Of a stretch of DNA of 64,000 nt, positions 25,880 through 37,811 are shown piece after piece. How positions within the stretch are numbered: position 1 is the stretch's first letter; every line of letters begins with the position of its first letter. The notes beneath the pieces were generated by a model. That model was not told the origin of the DNA. It saw only the letters and a program-made list of their open reading frames with translations, and searched no databases. Source of the DNA: Salinisphaera aquimarina (GTDB taxonomy: Bacteria > Pseudomonadota > Gammaproteobacteria > Nevskiales > Salinisphaeraceae); assembly GCF_042643355.1 (NCBI RefSeq), contig NZ_JBHRSS010000008.1, forward strand, positions 558,001-622,000, read 5' to 3'. The translations under genes and the position numbers were made by a program.

Positions 25880-27244
25880 ATGTCCGCTCCATCGCAATCC
25901 GGCGGCGCGCCGATCACCGATCGGCGTCAACTCGTCGAATATTTCGAGAACGCCTGTAAACCGCCGAGCCGCTGGCGCCTGGGCACCGAACACGAGAAGT
26001 TCGTATTCGACCGCGAGACGCTGCGTCCCCTGCCGTTCGACGGCGAACAGGGCATCGAGGCGTTTCTCGACAAGCTGACCCGTTTCGGCTGGCAGCCGAT
26101 GAAGGAGAACGGTCATCTGGTCGCCCTCGAACTCGGCCGCTGTCATATCACCCTCGAGCCAGGCGGCCAGCTGGAGCTGGCGGGCGCGCCGCTGGATACC
26201 ATCCACGAAGCCTGTGACGAGGTTCAGACGCATCTCAAGCAGGTCAAGGAAGTGGCCAAAGAGATGAACGTCGGCCTCATCGGTCTCGGTTTTCAGCCCA
26301 AATGGGCACGCGAGGACTGTCCGTGGATGCCCAAGCAGCGCTACGACATCATGAAGGCCTATATGCCCAAGGTCGGCAGCCTGGGACTGGACATGATGCT
26401 GCGCACCTCCACCGTGCAGGTCAATATCGACTACGGCTCGGAAGCCGACATGATCCAGAAGTTCCGGGTCGGTCTGGCGCTGCAGCCGGTGGCGACTGCC
26501 CTGTTTGCCAACTCGCCGTTCACGCTGGGCAAGCCCAACGGGTTCGTCTCTTATCGCAGCCAGATATGGACCGATACCGATCCGGATCGCTGCGGCATGC
26601 TCGACTGGGTATTCGACGACGACATGGGCTTCGAGCGCTATATCGACTACGCCCTCGATGTGCCGATGTATTTCGTCTATCGCGACGGCAAGTATATTGA
26701 TGCCTCCGGCCAGTCGTTCCGGGATTTTCTCGCCGGCAAGCTGCCGGCCCTGCCGGGCGAAAAGCCGATGCTCTCCGACTGGGACGATCATCTGACCACG
26801 CTGTTTCCGGAAGTGCGTCTCAAGCGATTCATGGAAATGCGCGGCGCCGACGGCGGCCCGTGGACACGTCTGTGCGCCCTGCCCGCGCTCTGGGCCGGGC
26901 TGTGCTACGACAGCCAGTCGCTGGACGAAGCCTGGCAGCTATGTCGGGACTTCACCACCGAGGAGCGCAACCATCTGCGCGATCAGGCGCCGATTCAGGG
27001 TCTCAGGACACCGTTTCGTGGCGGCACCCTGCAGGACATCGCCAGACAGGTCGTCGCCATCGCCCAGGCCGGGCTCAAGCGCCGTGCACGGCTGGACAGC
27101 CAGGATCGCGACGAGAGCATGTTCCTCAATCAGCTTGCCGAGATCGCCGACAGCGGCGTCACCTCGGCCGACCATCTGCTGTCGCTCTACGAGGGACGCT
27201 GGAATCAGTCGGTGGACCCGGTCTTCAGCGAATTCGCTTACTGA
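25880..27244 (+). CDS. gshA: glutamate-cysteine ligase, plant/alphaproteobacterial type
   Basis: First enzyme of glutathione synthesis, joining L-Glu and L-Cys with ATP. The 454-aa protein belongs to the GCS2-type group seen in plants, Rhizobiales and Xanthomonas, not the E. coli GshA type. The signatures are WRLGTEHEKFVFD, RFGWQPMKENGHLVAL, ITLEPGGQLELAGAP, LGLDMMLRTSTVQVNIDYGSE, and GPWTRLCALPALWAGLCYD. The ATG at 25880 has GGAGAG upstream. Its last 7 bp overlap the end of the convergent CDF transporter. Confidence 0.93.
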   Translation: MSAPSQSGGAPITDRRQLVEYFENACKPPSRWRLGTEHEKFVFDRETLRPLPFDGEQGIEAFLDKLTRFGWQPMKENGHLVALELGRCHITLEPGGQLELAGAPLDTIHEACDEVQTHLKQVKEVAKEMNVGLIGLGFQPKWAREDCPWMPKQRYDIMKAYMPKVGSLGLDMMLRTSTVQVNIDYGSEADMIQKFRVGLALQPVATALFANSPFTLGKPNGFVSYRSQIWTDTDPDRCGMLDWVFDDDMGFERYIDYALDVPMYFVYRDGKYIDASGQSFRDFLAGKLPALPGEKPMLSDWDDHLTTLFPEVRLKRFMEMRGADGGPWTRLCALPALWAGLCYDSQSLDEAWQLCRDFTTEERNHLRDQAPIQGLRTPFRGGTLQDIARQVVAIAQAGLKRRARLDSQDRDESMFLNQLAEIADSGVTSADHLLSLYEGRWNQSVDPVFSEFAY

Positions 27245-28443
27245 GCAGTGATCGTGTCGCCGCGCCCGGCTTCGGGCGCGGCGTAGAGCAGCCGGATTCG
27301 CGCCACCCCGCTCACCCGCTCGACGATCGCATCGAAGGCCGCCTGATAGGTGTCGTGCCGGCCCGCGCAGGACAGGGGCAGATGCACCTCGGCTTCGACC
27401 AGGTCGTCGAGATAATGCAGCGTGACGCGCTGCACCTGCCCAGCCACCTCCAGATGATTCCACGCCCGTTCCAGCTCGGGCATGATCTGTTCGCGTAGCG
27501 GCAGATCGAATGCCGCATCGGCGTCCGCATGCCCATCCGGCTCGATATGCACGCAGATATCCGCGATCTCGTCGACGTGCTTGACCAGTCGGGCCGTAAT
27601 CGCCTCGCTGATCCGGTGGGCTTCGGTAAGGCTGATATAGGGGTCCACGAACACGCCCACATCCGCGAACGCATCGTGGCCGCCCATGGTCCGGGTGCGC
27701 AGCCGGCGCATGTGGCGCACGCCCGGCACGGTGGTGATCTGGTCGCGCACCACCTGCAACCGCTCGGGGTCCAGGCCGGTATCGACGAGTTCGCGAAAAC
27801 TCTGATAGCCGTAGCGCACCCCGATCGCGCCCAGCATGAACGCGATGACGATGGCCCCCACGGCGTCGAACCAGGGATAACCCAGCATGGCCCCAGCGAT
27901 GGCGATCAGCGCCGCGATCGACGACAACGCGTCGCTGCGGTGATGCCAGGCGTTCGCCTCGATCAGCTTGGAGTTGGCCTGCCGGGCCACGCGCAGCGTG
28001 TACCAGAACAGGGCCTCCTTGAGGGCCAGCGAGGCCGCGGCCACTGCCAGTGCCATCCAGCTCGGGCGCACCGGATCGGCCGTGCCGAACAGGCGTGCCG
28101 CGCCTTCGTAACCGATCAGCAGCGCGGCAATCAGCAGGAACAGCGACACCAGCGTGGTCGCCGCGGTCTCGATACGCGCGTGTCCATAGGGATGGTCGGT
28201 GTCGGCCTGCTGGATCCCCATGCGCACCGCCGCGAGCACCAGCGCGTCGCTGATCAGATCGGCCGCGGAATGTACGCCGTCGGCCACCAGCGACTGCGAG
28301 TGCCCGATCACGCCGACCACGACCTTGACCAGCGCAAGCGGCAGATTGACCAGCGCGCCGATGATCGTCGCGCGCTGTTTTTCGCGGAAATCCGCCCGGC
28401 TCTGGCGGTGGGCGGCCGCGGAATGGATATGGGGTTGGGTCAT
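27238..28443 (-). CDS. cation diffusion facilitator metal transporter
   Basis: CDF exporter of divalent metals (Zn, Fe, Co, Mn or similar) driven by proton exchange. The 401-aa protein has six predicted membrane helices in the first 210 residues, with the metal-site motifs DGVHSAADLISD (about 55-66) and HHRSDALSS. The ferredoxin-like cytoplasmic domain (about 215-300) is followed by a second segment of similar pattern (VQRVTLHYLDDLVEAEVHLP onward). The last segment looks like a duplicated dimerisation domain. Substrate cannot be fixed from sequence alone. It is convergent with gshA. Confidence 0.88.
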   Translation of the reverse strand: MTQPHIHSAAAHRQSRADFREKQRATIIGALVNLPLALVKVVVGVIGHSQSLVADGVHSAADLISDALVLAAVRMGIQQADTDHPYGHARIETAATTLVSLFLLIAALLIGYEGAARLFGTADPVRPSWMALAVAAASLALKEALFWYTLRVARQANSKLIEANAWHHRSDALSSIAALIAIAGAMLGYPWFDAVGAIVIAFMLGAIGVRYGYQSFRELVDTGLDPERLQVVRDQITTVPGVRHMRRLRTRTMGGHDAFADVGVFVDPYISLTEAHRISEAITARLVKHVDEIADICVHIEPDGHADADAAFDLPLREQIMPELERAWNHLEVAGQVQRVTLHYLDDLVEAEVHLPLSCAGRHDTYQAAFDAIVERVSGVARIRLLYAAPEAGRGDTITAQ

Positions 28444-28558
28444 GGTTACAGCCGTGGCGGCATACGTCGGTCATTATAAGCCGCGAGTACCCTTGGCCCG
28501 CACGGCGGCTGCATGCGCCACAGGGAGGACAGCGGGTCGCGGGGTGTCGCCGGGGCGC

Positions 28559-29287
28559 TCAGCTGTTCGAGGAACCCTTGAACGCCGGGTATTCGCCGCG
28601 CCCGGGGATATCGCTTGTCAGCGCGTCACGGCCGTAGAACTTGATGCCTTTCTGGATACGCTCGCGGCCGCTGGCCTGCCGGTGCCGGTTGGTATCGCGC
28701 AGGCTGTATACGCAGCCGCAGTATTCCTGCTGGTAGAACGACTCGCGCTTGGCGATCTCGATCATGCGCTGCGAACCGCCCTGTTTGCGCCAGTTCAGTG
28801 TCCAGTAGCGCACATCCGGATAACGCGAGGCCGCGCGCACGCCCGACTGGTTGATCTGAGCCATGTTCTTCCAGCGCGAGATCCCCAGGGTGCTGGAAAT
28901 GAGCCCATAGCCGTGCTCCGCGGCATACAGCGCGGTGCGCTCGAAGCGCATGTCGAAACAGACCGTGCAGCGACGGCCACGCTCGGGTTCGTTTTCCAGG
29001 CCGCGGATGCGATCGAACCAGTTGTCGGTGTCGTAGTCGCCGTCGATATGCGGGATGCCGAGTTCCTGGCAATAGCGGATGTCCTCCGCCTTGCGCATCT
29101 CGTATTCCTTTACCGGGTGAATATTCGGATTGTAGAAATACACCGTGGTATCGATCCCGGACGCCTTGACCGCAGCCAGCACTTCGCCCGCACAGGGCGC
29201 GCAGCAAGAGTGCATGAGCAGGCGCTCACCGCCCTCGGGCGGCTCGAGTTCCGGTCGCTGATAGCGGTCGAGGCTGTAGGGATTCAT
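28559..29287 (-). CDS. queH: epoxyqueuosine reductase QueH
   Basis: Performs the last step of queuosine synthesis, reducing epoxyqueuosine in tRNA; it is the non-homologous alternative to QueG. The 242-aa protein has the family Cys pairs LLMHSCCAPCAGEV, RCTVCFDMRFERTAL and YCGCVYSLRDTNRHR, and SSTLGISRWKN. These cysteines bind an Fe-S cluster and a second metal in known QueH. No other queuosine gene is nearby. Confidence 0.92.
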   Translation of the reverse strand: MNPYSLDRYQRPELEPPEGGERLLMHSCCAPCAGEVLAAVKASGIDTTVYFYNPNIHPVKEYEMRKAEDIRYCQELGIPHIDGDYDTDNWFDRIRGLENEPERGRRCTVCFDMRFERTALYAAEHGYGLISSTLGISRWKNMAQINQSGVRAASRYPDVRYWTLNWRKQGGSQRMIEIAKRESFYQQEYCGCVYSLRDTNRHRQASGRERIQKGIKFYGRDALTSDIPGRGEYPAFKGSSNS

Positions 29288-29449
29288 CTCGGCACGGCGG
29301 TTGTGGATGGTTCGGTAGCACTATTGTCGAGGCTCCATCGCCTTTTAACAATGGCAGGATGGCAGGCTGAACTGCCCGGGCGGCACGACGCGTAGGCGAG
29401 ACCACTTCATGCCCACCGCCTGAAACAGGCGCGCACAAGAGACCTTTTC

Positions 29450-31315
29450 ATGCCCGGATCCGAGCTGTCGTTTGTCCCGCTGCTGGTCGTCATCGCGCTG
29501 AGTTTCATCGTGCCGGTGGCGCTGTCCCCGGTACGCAGGCTGGGCATTCCGGTGGTCGTCGGCGAAATCATCGCCGGCATCGTGGTCGGCAAGAGCGGCT
29601 TCGATCTCGTCCAGCAGGATTTCGTGCTCGAAGTCTTGTCGGTGTTCGGCTTTGCGTACCTGATGTTCCTGTCCGGGCTGGAGATCGATTTCTCCGGCCT
29701 GCCGAGCGACCGGCGCGGGCTGCGCGCCAGTCGTCGCCGCGATCGCTTGCTGCGCAACCCCTTCGTGCTGGGCGGGGCCATGTTCGTGCTGACCGCCCTC
29801 TGCTCGCTCGCCGCCGGCTTCTATCTGCGCTGGCTCGGCGTGGTCAGCCAGCCGTTCATCATGGCGCTGGTGCTGTCCACGACGTCCCTGGGCGTTGTTG
29901 CGCCCGTGCTCAAGGAACGTGGCCTGGTCGGCAGCAACACCTACGGCCAGACCATTCTGGTGGCCGCAATGATCGCCGATTTCGTGACCATTCTGCTGAT
30001 CAGCGGCTATGTGCTTATGCGCGGCCAGGGCCTGACCGTGGACCTGTTGCTCATCCTGGTGCTGTTGCTCGCTTTTCTGGCCACCTATCGGCTGGCCGCG
30101 CGTTTTCGCGGTCACCTGCCGGCCCAGCGGCTGATGCACGCGCTGTCCACGGCCACGTCGCAGATCCGGGTGCGCGGGTCGATGGCCGTGGCCCTGGTCT
30201 TCATCGCCCTGGCCGAGAGCCTGGGCATCGAGAACATCATCGGCGCGTTTCTGGCCGGCGTGATCATCTCCCTGCTGTCGGGCCAGGAAAGCTCGGTGCT
30301 GCGCGAGAAGCTCGACGCCATCGGCTACGGTTTCCTCATACCGATCTTCTTCATCATGGTCGGGGTCAATTTCGACCTGCCGGCACTGCTGGCCTCCAAC
30401 TCGCCCTGGACGATGGTGGCACTGCTGACCGCCATCGCCTTCGGAGTGAAATTCGTGGGCGGACTGGTATTCCGGGCCGCCTTCGACTGGCGCGAAACCT
30501 TTGCAGCCAGCGCTCTGCTGTCGTCGCGGCTGTCGCTGATCATCGCGGTGGCAACCATCGGGGTACAGATCGGCGCCATCTCGCCGGCTCTGGATGCGGC
30601 CATTATTCTGGTGGCCATCATCACCTGCACGTTATCGCCGATCGCCTTTGCGCGCCTGGCGCCGCGACGCCATCGTACGGCCAACCGTACCCTGCTCGTG
30701 GGTTCCGGGCACGACGTCGACCCGCTGGCGCGTCGCCTGCGCCGGCTCGGCCACGACGTCGAAACGCTCACCGATATCGGCCCCGGCGCGGATGGCGATG
30801 CCGCATCGCGCGGCCAGGTCAGTGAACGCATGCGCGCACTGCATATCAAGCAGACCAAGACCGTCATCGCGATGGCCGATACGGACGCCGACAATCTGCA
30901 GATCTGTCGTATTGCACGCGAGGTGTATGCCGTTCCCAAGATCGTCGCCTGGATACGTGACCCGTCGCTCAACCAGCGCTTCATCGATGCCGGCGCGCTG
31001 GTGGTCAATCCGGCGTTCTCGAAACTGCTGATTCTCGAGAGCATGGCCTTGGGCGCGCATGGCTTCGCACAGGGGCCCGATGACGACCCGGATCAGGAAA
31101 TCCGCGTGATCAAGCTGCAGAACAGCTGGCTGAGCGGGCGCGAACTCAAGCAGCTCGGCGTGCCCGAAGGCGTGAGCGTGCTACGCATCGAACGCCGGGG
31201 CGCGGTGCTGGAGCCGGAACCGGGCACGATCGCCCAGGCCAACGACAGTTTCACCGTCTCCGGCCCCAAGGAGCAGGTATATTCGGTGGCGCGCCGCTTT
31301 GCCCGGCGATGGTAG
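29450..31315 (+). CDS. CPA2-family cation:proton antiporter with RCK domains
   Basis: KefB/KefC-like monovalent cation:proton antiporter, likely K+ or Na+. The 621-aa protein has about 12 membrane helices (residues 5-405), including the conserved FLAGVIISLL and GIPVVVGEIIAGIVVGKSG, then a RCK_N domain (about 410-525, weak nucleotide fold GSGHDVDPLARRL and VIAMADTDADNLQI) and a RCK_C domain (about 545-620). These suggest gating by a bound ligand. A small membrane protein follows 78 bp downstream. A role in cation homeostasis at high salt fits the adjacent ectoine genes, but substrate is inferred. Confidence 0.9.
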   Translation: MPGSELSFVPLLVVIALSFIVPVALSPVRRLGIPVVVGEIIAGIVVGKSGFDLVQQDFVLEVLSVFGFAYLMFLSGLEIDFSGLPSDRRGLRASRRRDRLLRNPFVLGGAMFVLTALCSLAAGFYLRWLGVVSQPFIMALVLSTTSLGVVAPVLKERGLVGSNTYGQTILVAAMIADFVTILLISGYVLMRGQGLTVDLLLILVLLLAFLATYRLAARFRGHLPAQRLMHALSTATSQIRVRGSMAVALVFIALAESLGIENIIGAFLAGVIISLLSGQESSVLREKLDAIGYGFLIPIFFIMVGVNFDLPALLASNSPWTMVALLTAIAFGVKFVGGLVFRAAFDWRETFAASALLSSRLSLIIAVATIGVQIGAISPALDAAIILVAIITCTLSPIAFARLAPRRHRTANRTLLVGSGHDVDPLARRLRRLGHDVETLTDIGPGADGDAASRGQVSERMRALHIKQTKTVIAMADTDADNLQICRIAREVYAVPKIVAWIRDPSLNQRFIDAGALVVNPAFSKLLILESMALGAHGFAQGPDDDPDQEIRVIKLQNSWLSGRELKQLGVPEGVSVLRIERRGAVLEPEPGTIAQANDSFTVSGPKEQVYSVARRFARRW

Positions 31316-31392
31316 CGTCATCGGTTCGGGCGAAGAATCGATATCATGGCACCGCGCCGCGACGGCCATAGACCAAACAAAGGACTTAATAC

Positions 31393-31704
31393 GTGAAACA
31401 AGGCAGTCTCGTCATGGCCATGATCTGGATGGCCGTTCTTTCCCTGCTGCTGTTCTGGCTGCCCCTGTTCGGCCCACTCATCGCAGGCTTCGTGGGCGGG
31501 CGTACAGCCGGCAGCGCCGGGCGCGGGCTGCTGGCCGCGGTCCTTCCCGCCGCGGTGCTGTGCTTTCTGCTCGTGGGCTTTGGTACCGCCCTGATCGGCC
31601 TGCCGGTCATCGGCGTGATCGCAAGCGCCAGCCTGTTTCTGCTGATCGTCGTGCAGAGCCTGCCGCTACTGGCCGGGGCGCTTGTGGGCGGATTGATGGC
31701 CTGA
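31393..31704 (+). CDS. small hydrophobic membrane protein, function unknown
   Basis: 103 aa with three to four predicted membrane helices (about 7-33, 44-66 and 70-100) and Gly-rich stretches (GPLIAGFVGGRTAGSAGRG). It resembles small Gly-zipper membrane proteins of the DUF5518/DUF4190 kind in pattern only; no family is assigned. A GTG start at 31393 has AAAGGA 8 nt upstream, which is good support for translation. It lies 78 bp downstream of the CPA2 antiporter on the same strand, so the two may be co-transcribed. Confidence 0.7.
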   Translation: MKQGSLVMAMIWMAVLSLLLFWLPLFGPLIAGFVGGRTAGSAGRGLLAAVLPAAVLCFLLVGFGTALIGLPVIGVIASASLFLLIVVQSLPLLAGALVGGLMA

Positions 31705-32080
31705 TGCGCTCCAGAAAATCCGGCAGCGCCTAATGCGGCTCACTTGAGCAATGAAGCCCGGAGATTGATCGGATAAAACGTCCCTTGATTCTGGCTCGAA
31801 GTCGGCAAGCTCGGCCGTGGTTCATGGCCGACCAACCGGTTGTTGCACGGGCGATCACGCTTTTACGCGGATCCCGATCGACGCCGGAACGACTAAAGAG
31901 GGTTGCGGTCGCTTGTAGCCCCCGTGAAGCAGGACTTCCTTACAGACATAAAAAATCCGGTTCCACCAAGTGAAAACCGGATTCTCGATAGGCCTCGGCG
32001 GCGAAGCAATGCTCAAATAACTGCATTACCGGCACGGCCGAGGCTTTTTCATACGCGTCAACGACGACGCGTGCCGATAA
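31705..32080. other. 376-bp intergenic region without a gene
   Basis: Between the plus-strand small membrane gene and the minus-strand ectC. Its right half holds the ect terminator (31947-31984). A second long-range pairing (GCCTCGGC near 31992 with GCCGAGGC near 32038, followed by TTTTT on the plus strand) could end the plus-strand transcript. The left 240 bp show no ORF with a ribosome-binding site and no recognised RNA. Confidence 0.6.
31947..31984 (-). terminator. terminator of the ect operon
   Basis: AATCCGGTT and AACCGGATT form a nine-pair perfect stem, followed on the minus strand by TTTTTT. It lies about 100 bp after the ectC stop. Confidence 0.85.
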
Positions 32081-32470
32081 CTAGTCCTCGACCAGCGTGT
32101 AGGCACCGTCTTCGTCGTGCATCTCGCGACCGGTGACCGGTGGCCAGAACGAGCAGACCAGCTTCATTTCGGTCTTGGCCTTGAGGGTATGACGATCGTG
32201 CTTGTCGAGCGCATACACCGTGCCCGGCTCGATCTTGTGCTCTTCGCCGGTGTCGCGATTGACGAGCGTGCCTTCGCCCTTGTAGCAGAACACGGCTTCG
32301 AAGTGGTTCTTGTACCACATGTCGAATTCGAGGCCCGGCGGGAAAGTGGTCTCATGGAACGAGAACCCCATGCCGTCGCTCTTGAGCAACCAGCGAACGC
32401 TGGTCCAGCCGCCAGGGCTGACCACTTCACGATCGGTGCCACGTAGGTCTTCAGTACGAATAATTTTCAT
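32081..32470 (-). CDS. ectC: L-ectoine synthase
   Basis: Cyclises N-gamma-acetyl-diaminobutyrate to ectoine, the final step. The 129-aa cupin protein starts MKIIRTEDLRGTDREV and carries FSFHETTFPPGLEFDMWYKNHFEAVFCYKGEG, then the metal and substrate region DKHDRHTLKA. The ATG at 32470 has AGGAGT upstream; 12 further upstream residues in frame are not family-like. It is the last gene of ectABC, about 95 bp after ectB. Confidence 0.97.
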   Translation of the reverse strand: MKIIRTEDLRGTDREVVSPGGWTSVRWLLKSDGMGFSFHETTFPPGLEFDMWYKNHFEAVFCYKGEGTLVNRDTGEEHKIEPGTVYALDKHDRHTLKAKTEMKLVCSFWPPVTGREMHDEDGAYTLVED

Positions 32471-32565
32471 CAAAGACTCCTTGTCTTCAAAATGCCGTTC
32501 GACCACTCCACGCTACAGTAATCGAACGCTTCCAACCAACGCCAACAGCGGCGCTGGCCAAAGTT

Positions 32566-33843
32566 CTAGGCCGCGGTGTTGAGCAGGCCGTTACGCTCGA
32601 GCACGGTGTGTACCGCCTTTTCGATGATATCCAGACCGGCGTCCAGATCTTCATCCGGCGTGATCAGCGGCGGCATCACTTTCATGACGTTGTCATTCGG
32701 GCCCGCCGTTTCCAGAATCAGCCGATGCTTGAAGCATTCGGCGGCGATCTCGTCCGCCAGCTCGGCGTTTTCACAGTCCATGCCGATGAAGAAGCCGCGA
32801 CCGCGCAGTTCCGCCTTGAAGCGGGTATGCGCGTCGATGATGCCCTGCATGCGGGTCATCACGTGCTCGCTCTGACGCAGCACCTTTTTCTCGAGCTTGT
32901 CGTCGCGCCAGTATTCGTTCAATGCCGCGGTAGCGGTGACGAAGGCGTGATTGAAGCCGCGGAAGGTGCCGTTGTGCTCGCCCGGATTCCAGATATCGAG
33001 TTCGGGGCGGATCATGGTGATCGCCAGCGGCAGGCCGTAGCCGGACAGCGACTTGGACACCGTGATGATGTCCGGTTTGATGCCGGCCGGTTCGAACGAG
33101 AAGAACGGTCCGGTACGGCCGACACCCGCCTGGATATCATCCACGATGAGCAGCATGTCGTGCTCGTGGCACAGCTTCTCGATCTTCTTGAGCCAGTCGA
33201 AATCGGCGACGTTGATGCCACCCTCGCCCTGCACGGTTTCAAGAATGATCGCAGCTGGCTTTTCCAGGCCGCTGGAACTGTTCTTGAGCAACATCTCCAG
33301 GTCGTCGGCGGTATCCCGGCCCTTGCCGAAGTAACCGCTGTAGGGCATCGGGATGGCGCCCGGCATGTTCACGCCGGCACCGCCGCGCTTGGAGGCGTTG
33401 CCGGTCACGGCCAGCGCACCCAGGGTCATGCCGTGATAGGCGTTAGTGAAGAACAGCACGCCCTCGCGCTGCTTGACCTTGCGCGCGATCTTGAGCGCCG
33501 CTTCGACGGCGTTGGTGCCGGTCGGCCCGGGGAACTGGATCTTGTACTCCATGTTCCGCGGCTTCATGACCACATCCTCGAAGGTCTTGAGGAAGATGCT
33601 CTTCTGAACAGTGGCCATGTCGAGGCCATGGGTGACGCCGTCGGACTCGATGTATTCGAGCAGCGCTTTCTTCATGACCTCGTCGTTGTGGCCATAGTTG
33701 AGCGCGCCGGCGCCGGAGAAGAAGTCGAGATAGTCGTTGCCGTCCTCGTCGACCATGTGATTGGCCTTGGCGGTCTTGAACTTGACCGGGAACGAGCGGA
33801 CATACCCGCGGACTTCGGATTCGAGACGATTGATGGTTTCCAT
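32566..33843 (-). CDS. ectB: L-2,4-diaminobutyrate--2-oxoglutarate transaminase
   Basis: PLP enzyme converting aspartate semialdehyde to diaminobutyrate with glutamate as donor, the first ectoine step. The 425-aa protein starts METINRLESEVRGYVRSFP, has FFSGAGALNYGHND, the PLP Lys264 in TVSKSLSGYGLPLA, and GEHNGTFRGFNHAFVTA. CAGGAGT precedes the ATG. It lies between ectA and ectC. Confidence 0.97.
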   Translation of the reverse strand: METINRLESEVRGYVRSFPVKFKTAKANHMVDEDGNDYLDFFSGAGALNYGHNDEVMKKALLEYIESDGVTHGLDMATVQKSIFLKTFEDVVMKPRNMEYKIQFPGPTGTNAVEAALKIARKVKQREGVLFFTNAYHGMTLGALAVTGNASKRGGAGVNMPGAIPMPYSGYFGKGRDTADDLEMLLKNSSSGLEKPAAIILETVQGEGGINVADFDWLKKIEKLCHEHDMLLIVDDIQAGVGRTGPFFSFEPAGIKPDIITVSKSLSGYGLPLAITMIRPELDIWNPGEHNGTFRGFNHAFVTATAALNEYWRDDKLEKKVLRQSEHVMTRMQGIIDAHTRFKAELRGRGFFIGMDCENAELADEIAAECFKHRLILETAGPNDNVMKVMPPLITPDEDLDAGLDIIEKAVHTVLERNGLLNTAA

Positions 33844-33880
33844 AGGAACTCCTGAACCTTGGTCAGGCGATTAAAAGAAT

Positions 33881-34423
33881 TTAAGCAGCGCTGTCGATGG
33901 CGCGGCGGTCGAAGGGGCCGATATGGAAGAGAATTTCCTCTTCATGCGGCTGGTCGTCGAAATCGCCGAACATCTCGCTTGAAAACAGCACTTCCTCGTT
34001 CACTTCCGTGCCGAGCCGACGGGCCAGACCGCGAAACAATGCCTGAGACGGATCATTGCTCGGACCGATGGTCGTGTCCAGATAACACACGTCGGCACAG
34101 GCCGGGCGTTTGAGAATCTCTACCAGCATCCGCGTTGCCAGCCCCTGGCCGCGGCCGGCTTCGGACACGCCGACCTGCCAGACGAAAACGATCTCGGGGG
34201 ACTCGGGCAGGATATAGGCGGTGATGAATCCCGCCAGTTTGCCGTCTATTTCGGCAACGACGCTGGTGCCTGCGTGGTGCTCACCAATGAGCATGTAGGC
34301 GTAGGCGGAATTGACGTCGAGTACGCCCAGGCGGTGGACGAGCTGCAGTATGCCGGCGCCGTCTTCCTTGTTCGGCGGCCTGAACGTGACGCTTGAAGAA
34401 TTCTCGGATGGTGTCGGAGAAAT
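33881..34423 (-). CDS. ectA: L-2,4-diaminobutyric acid acetyltransferase, start unresolved
   Basis: GNAT enzyme that acetylates diaminobutyrate with acetyl-CoA. The conserved frame reads upstream to VTFRPPNKEDGAGILQLV then LGVLDVNSAYAYML, matching the EctA N-terminus, and downstream to the acetyl-CoA loop VGVSEAGRGQGLATRML. The frame upstream of these residues contains no ATG, GTG or TTG before a stop near 34454. The first ATG (34294) would delete the conserved N-terminal 40 residues. An ATT at 34423 is used here as a placeholder and gives 180 aa. Non-AUG initiation or a sequence error are both possible. It is the first gene of ectABC, downstream of a TATAAT box and inverted repeat. Confidence 0.8.
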   Translation of the reverse strand: MSPTPSENSSSVTFRPPNKEDGAGILQLVHRLGVLDVNSAYAYMLIGEHHAGTSVVAEIDGKLAGFITAYILPESPEIVFVWQVGVSEAGRGQGLATRMLVEILKRPACADVCYLDTTIGPSNDPSQALFRGLARRLGTEVNEEVLFSSEMFGDFDDQPHEEEILFHIGPFDRRAIDSAA

Positions 34424-34445
34424 AGCGATTCGCTGGTTCGTATTT

Positions 34446-34465
34446 GACCCGTATTATAACGGGTC
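34446..34465. promoter_or_regulatory. perfect inverted repeat around the ectA -10 box
   Basis: GACCCGT and ACGGGTC are exact inverted 7-bp arms around a 6-bp centre, which reads TATAAT on the minus strand. Binding here would block RNA polymerase at the ectA promoter. It may be the operator of an osmotic-response regulator, in the way EctR sites overlap ect promoters in methanotrophs. It is also a possible RNA hairpin. The function is inference. Confidence 0.6.
34453..34458 (-). promoter_or_regulatory. TATAAT -10 element of the ect operon
   Basis: A perfect consensus -10 on the minus strand, about 34 bp past the carB stop. No good -35 is present at 16-18 bp spacing, so an activator or an alternative sigma factor may be needed. 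Predicted transcription start is about 34446, leaving a short leader before the ectA frame. Confidence 0.55.
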
Positions 34466-34491
34466 GCAGAGAGTTTTTCTTGGCCCGGGCC

Positions 34492-37716
<3,225 letters not shown>

Positions 37717-37811
37717 AGCTCGCTGCTCGGTAGCTGGCAGGCGCAGCCGATGCGCAGGGGCGCATGGCTTACGCTTCTTGATTCAATTGACGGGCCGGTG
37801 CGCGCCCCCGC

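Noticed and set aside
25806..25880. Short frame starting MQQIYELQHD before gshA
   Set aside because: No ribosome-binding site and it runs out of frame into gshA; treated as leader sequence.
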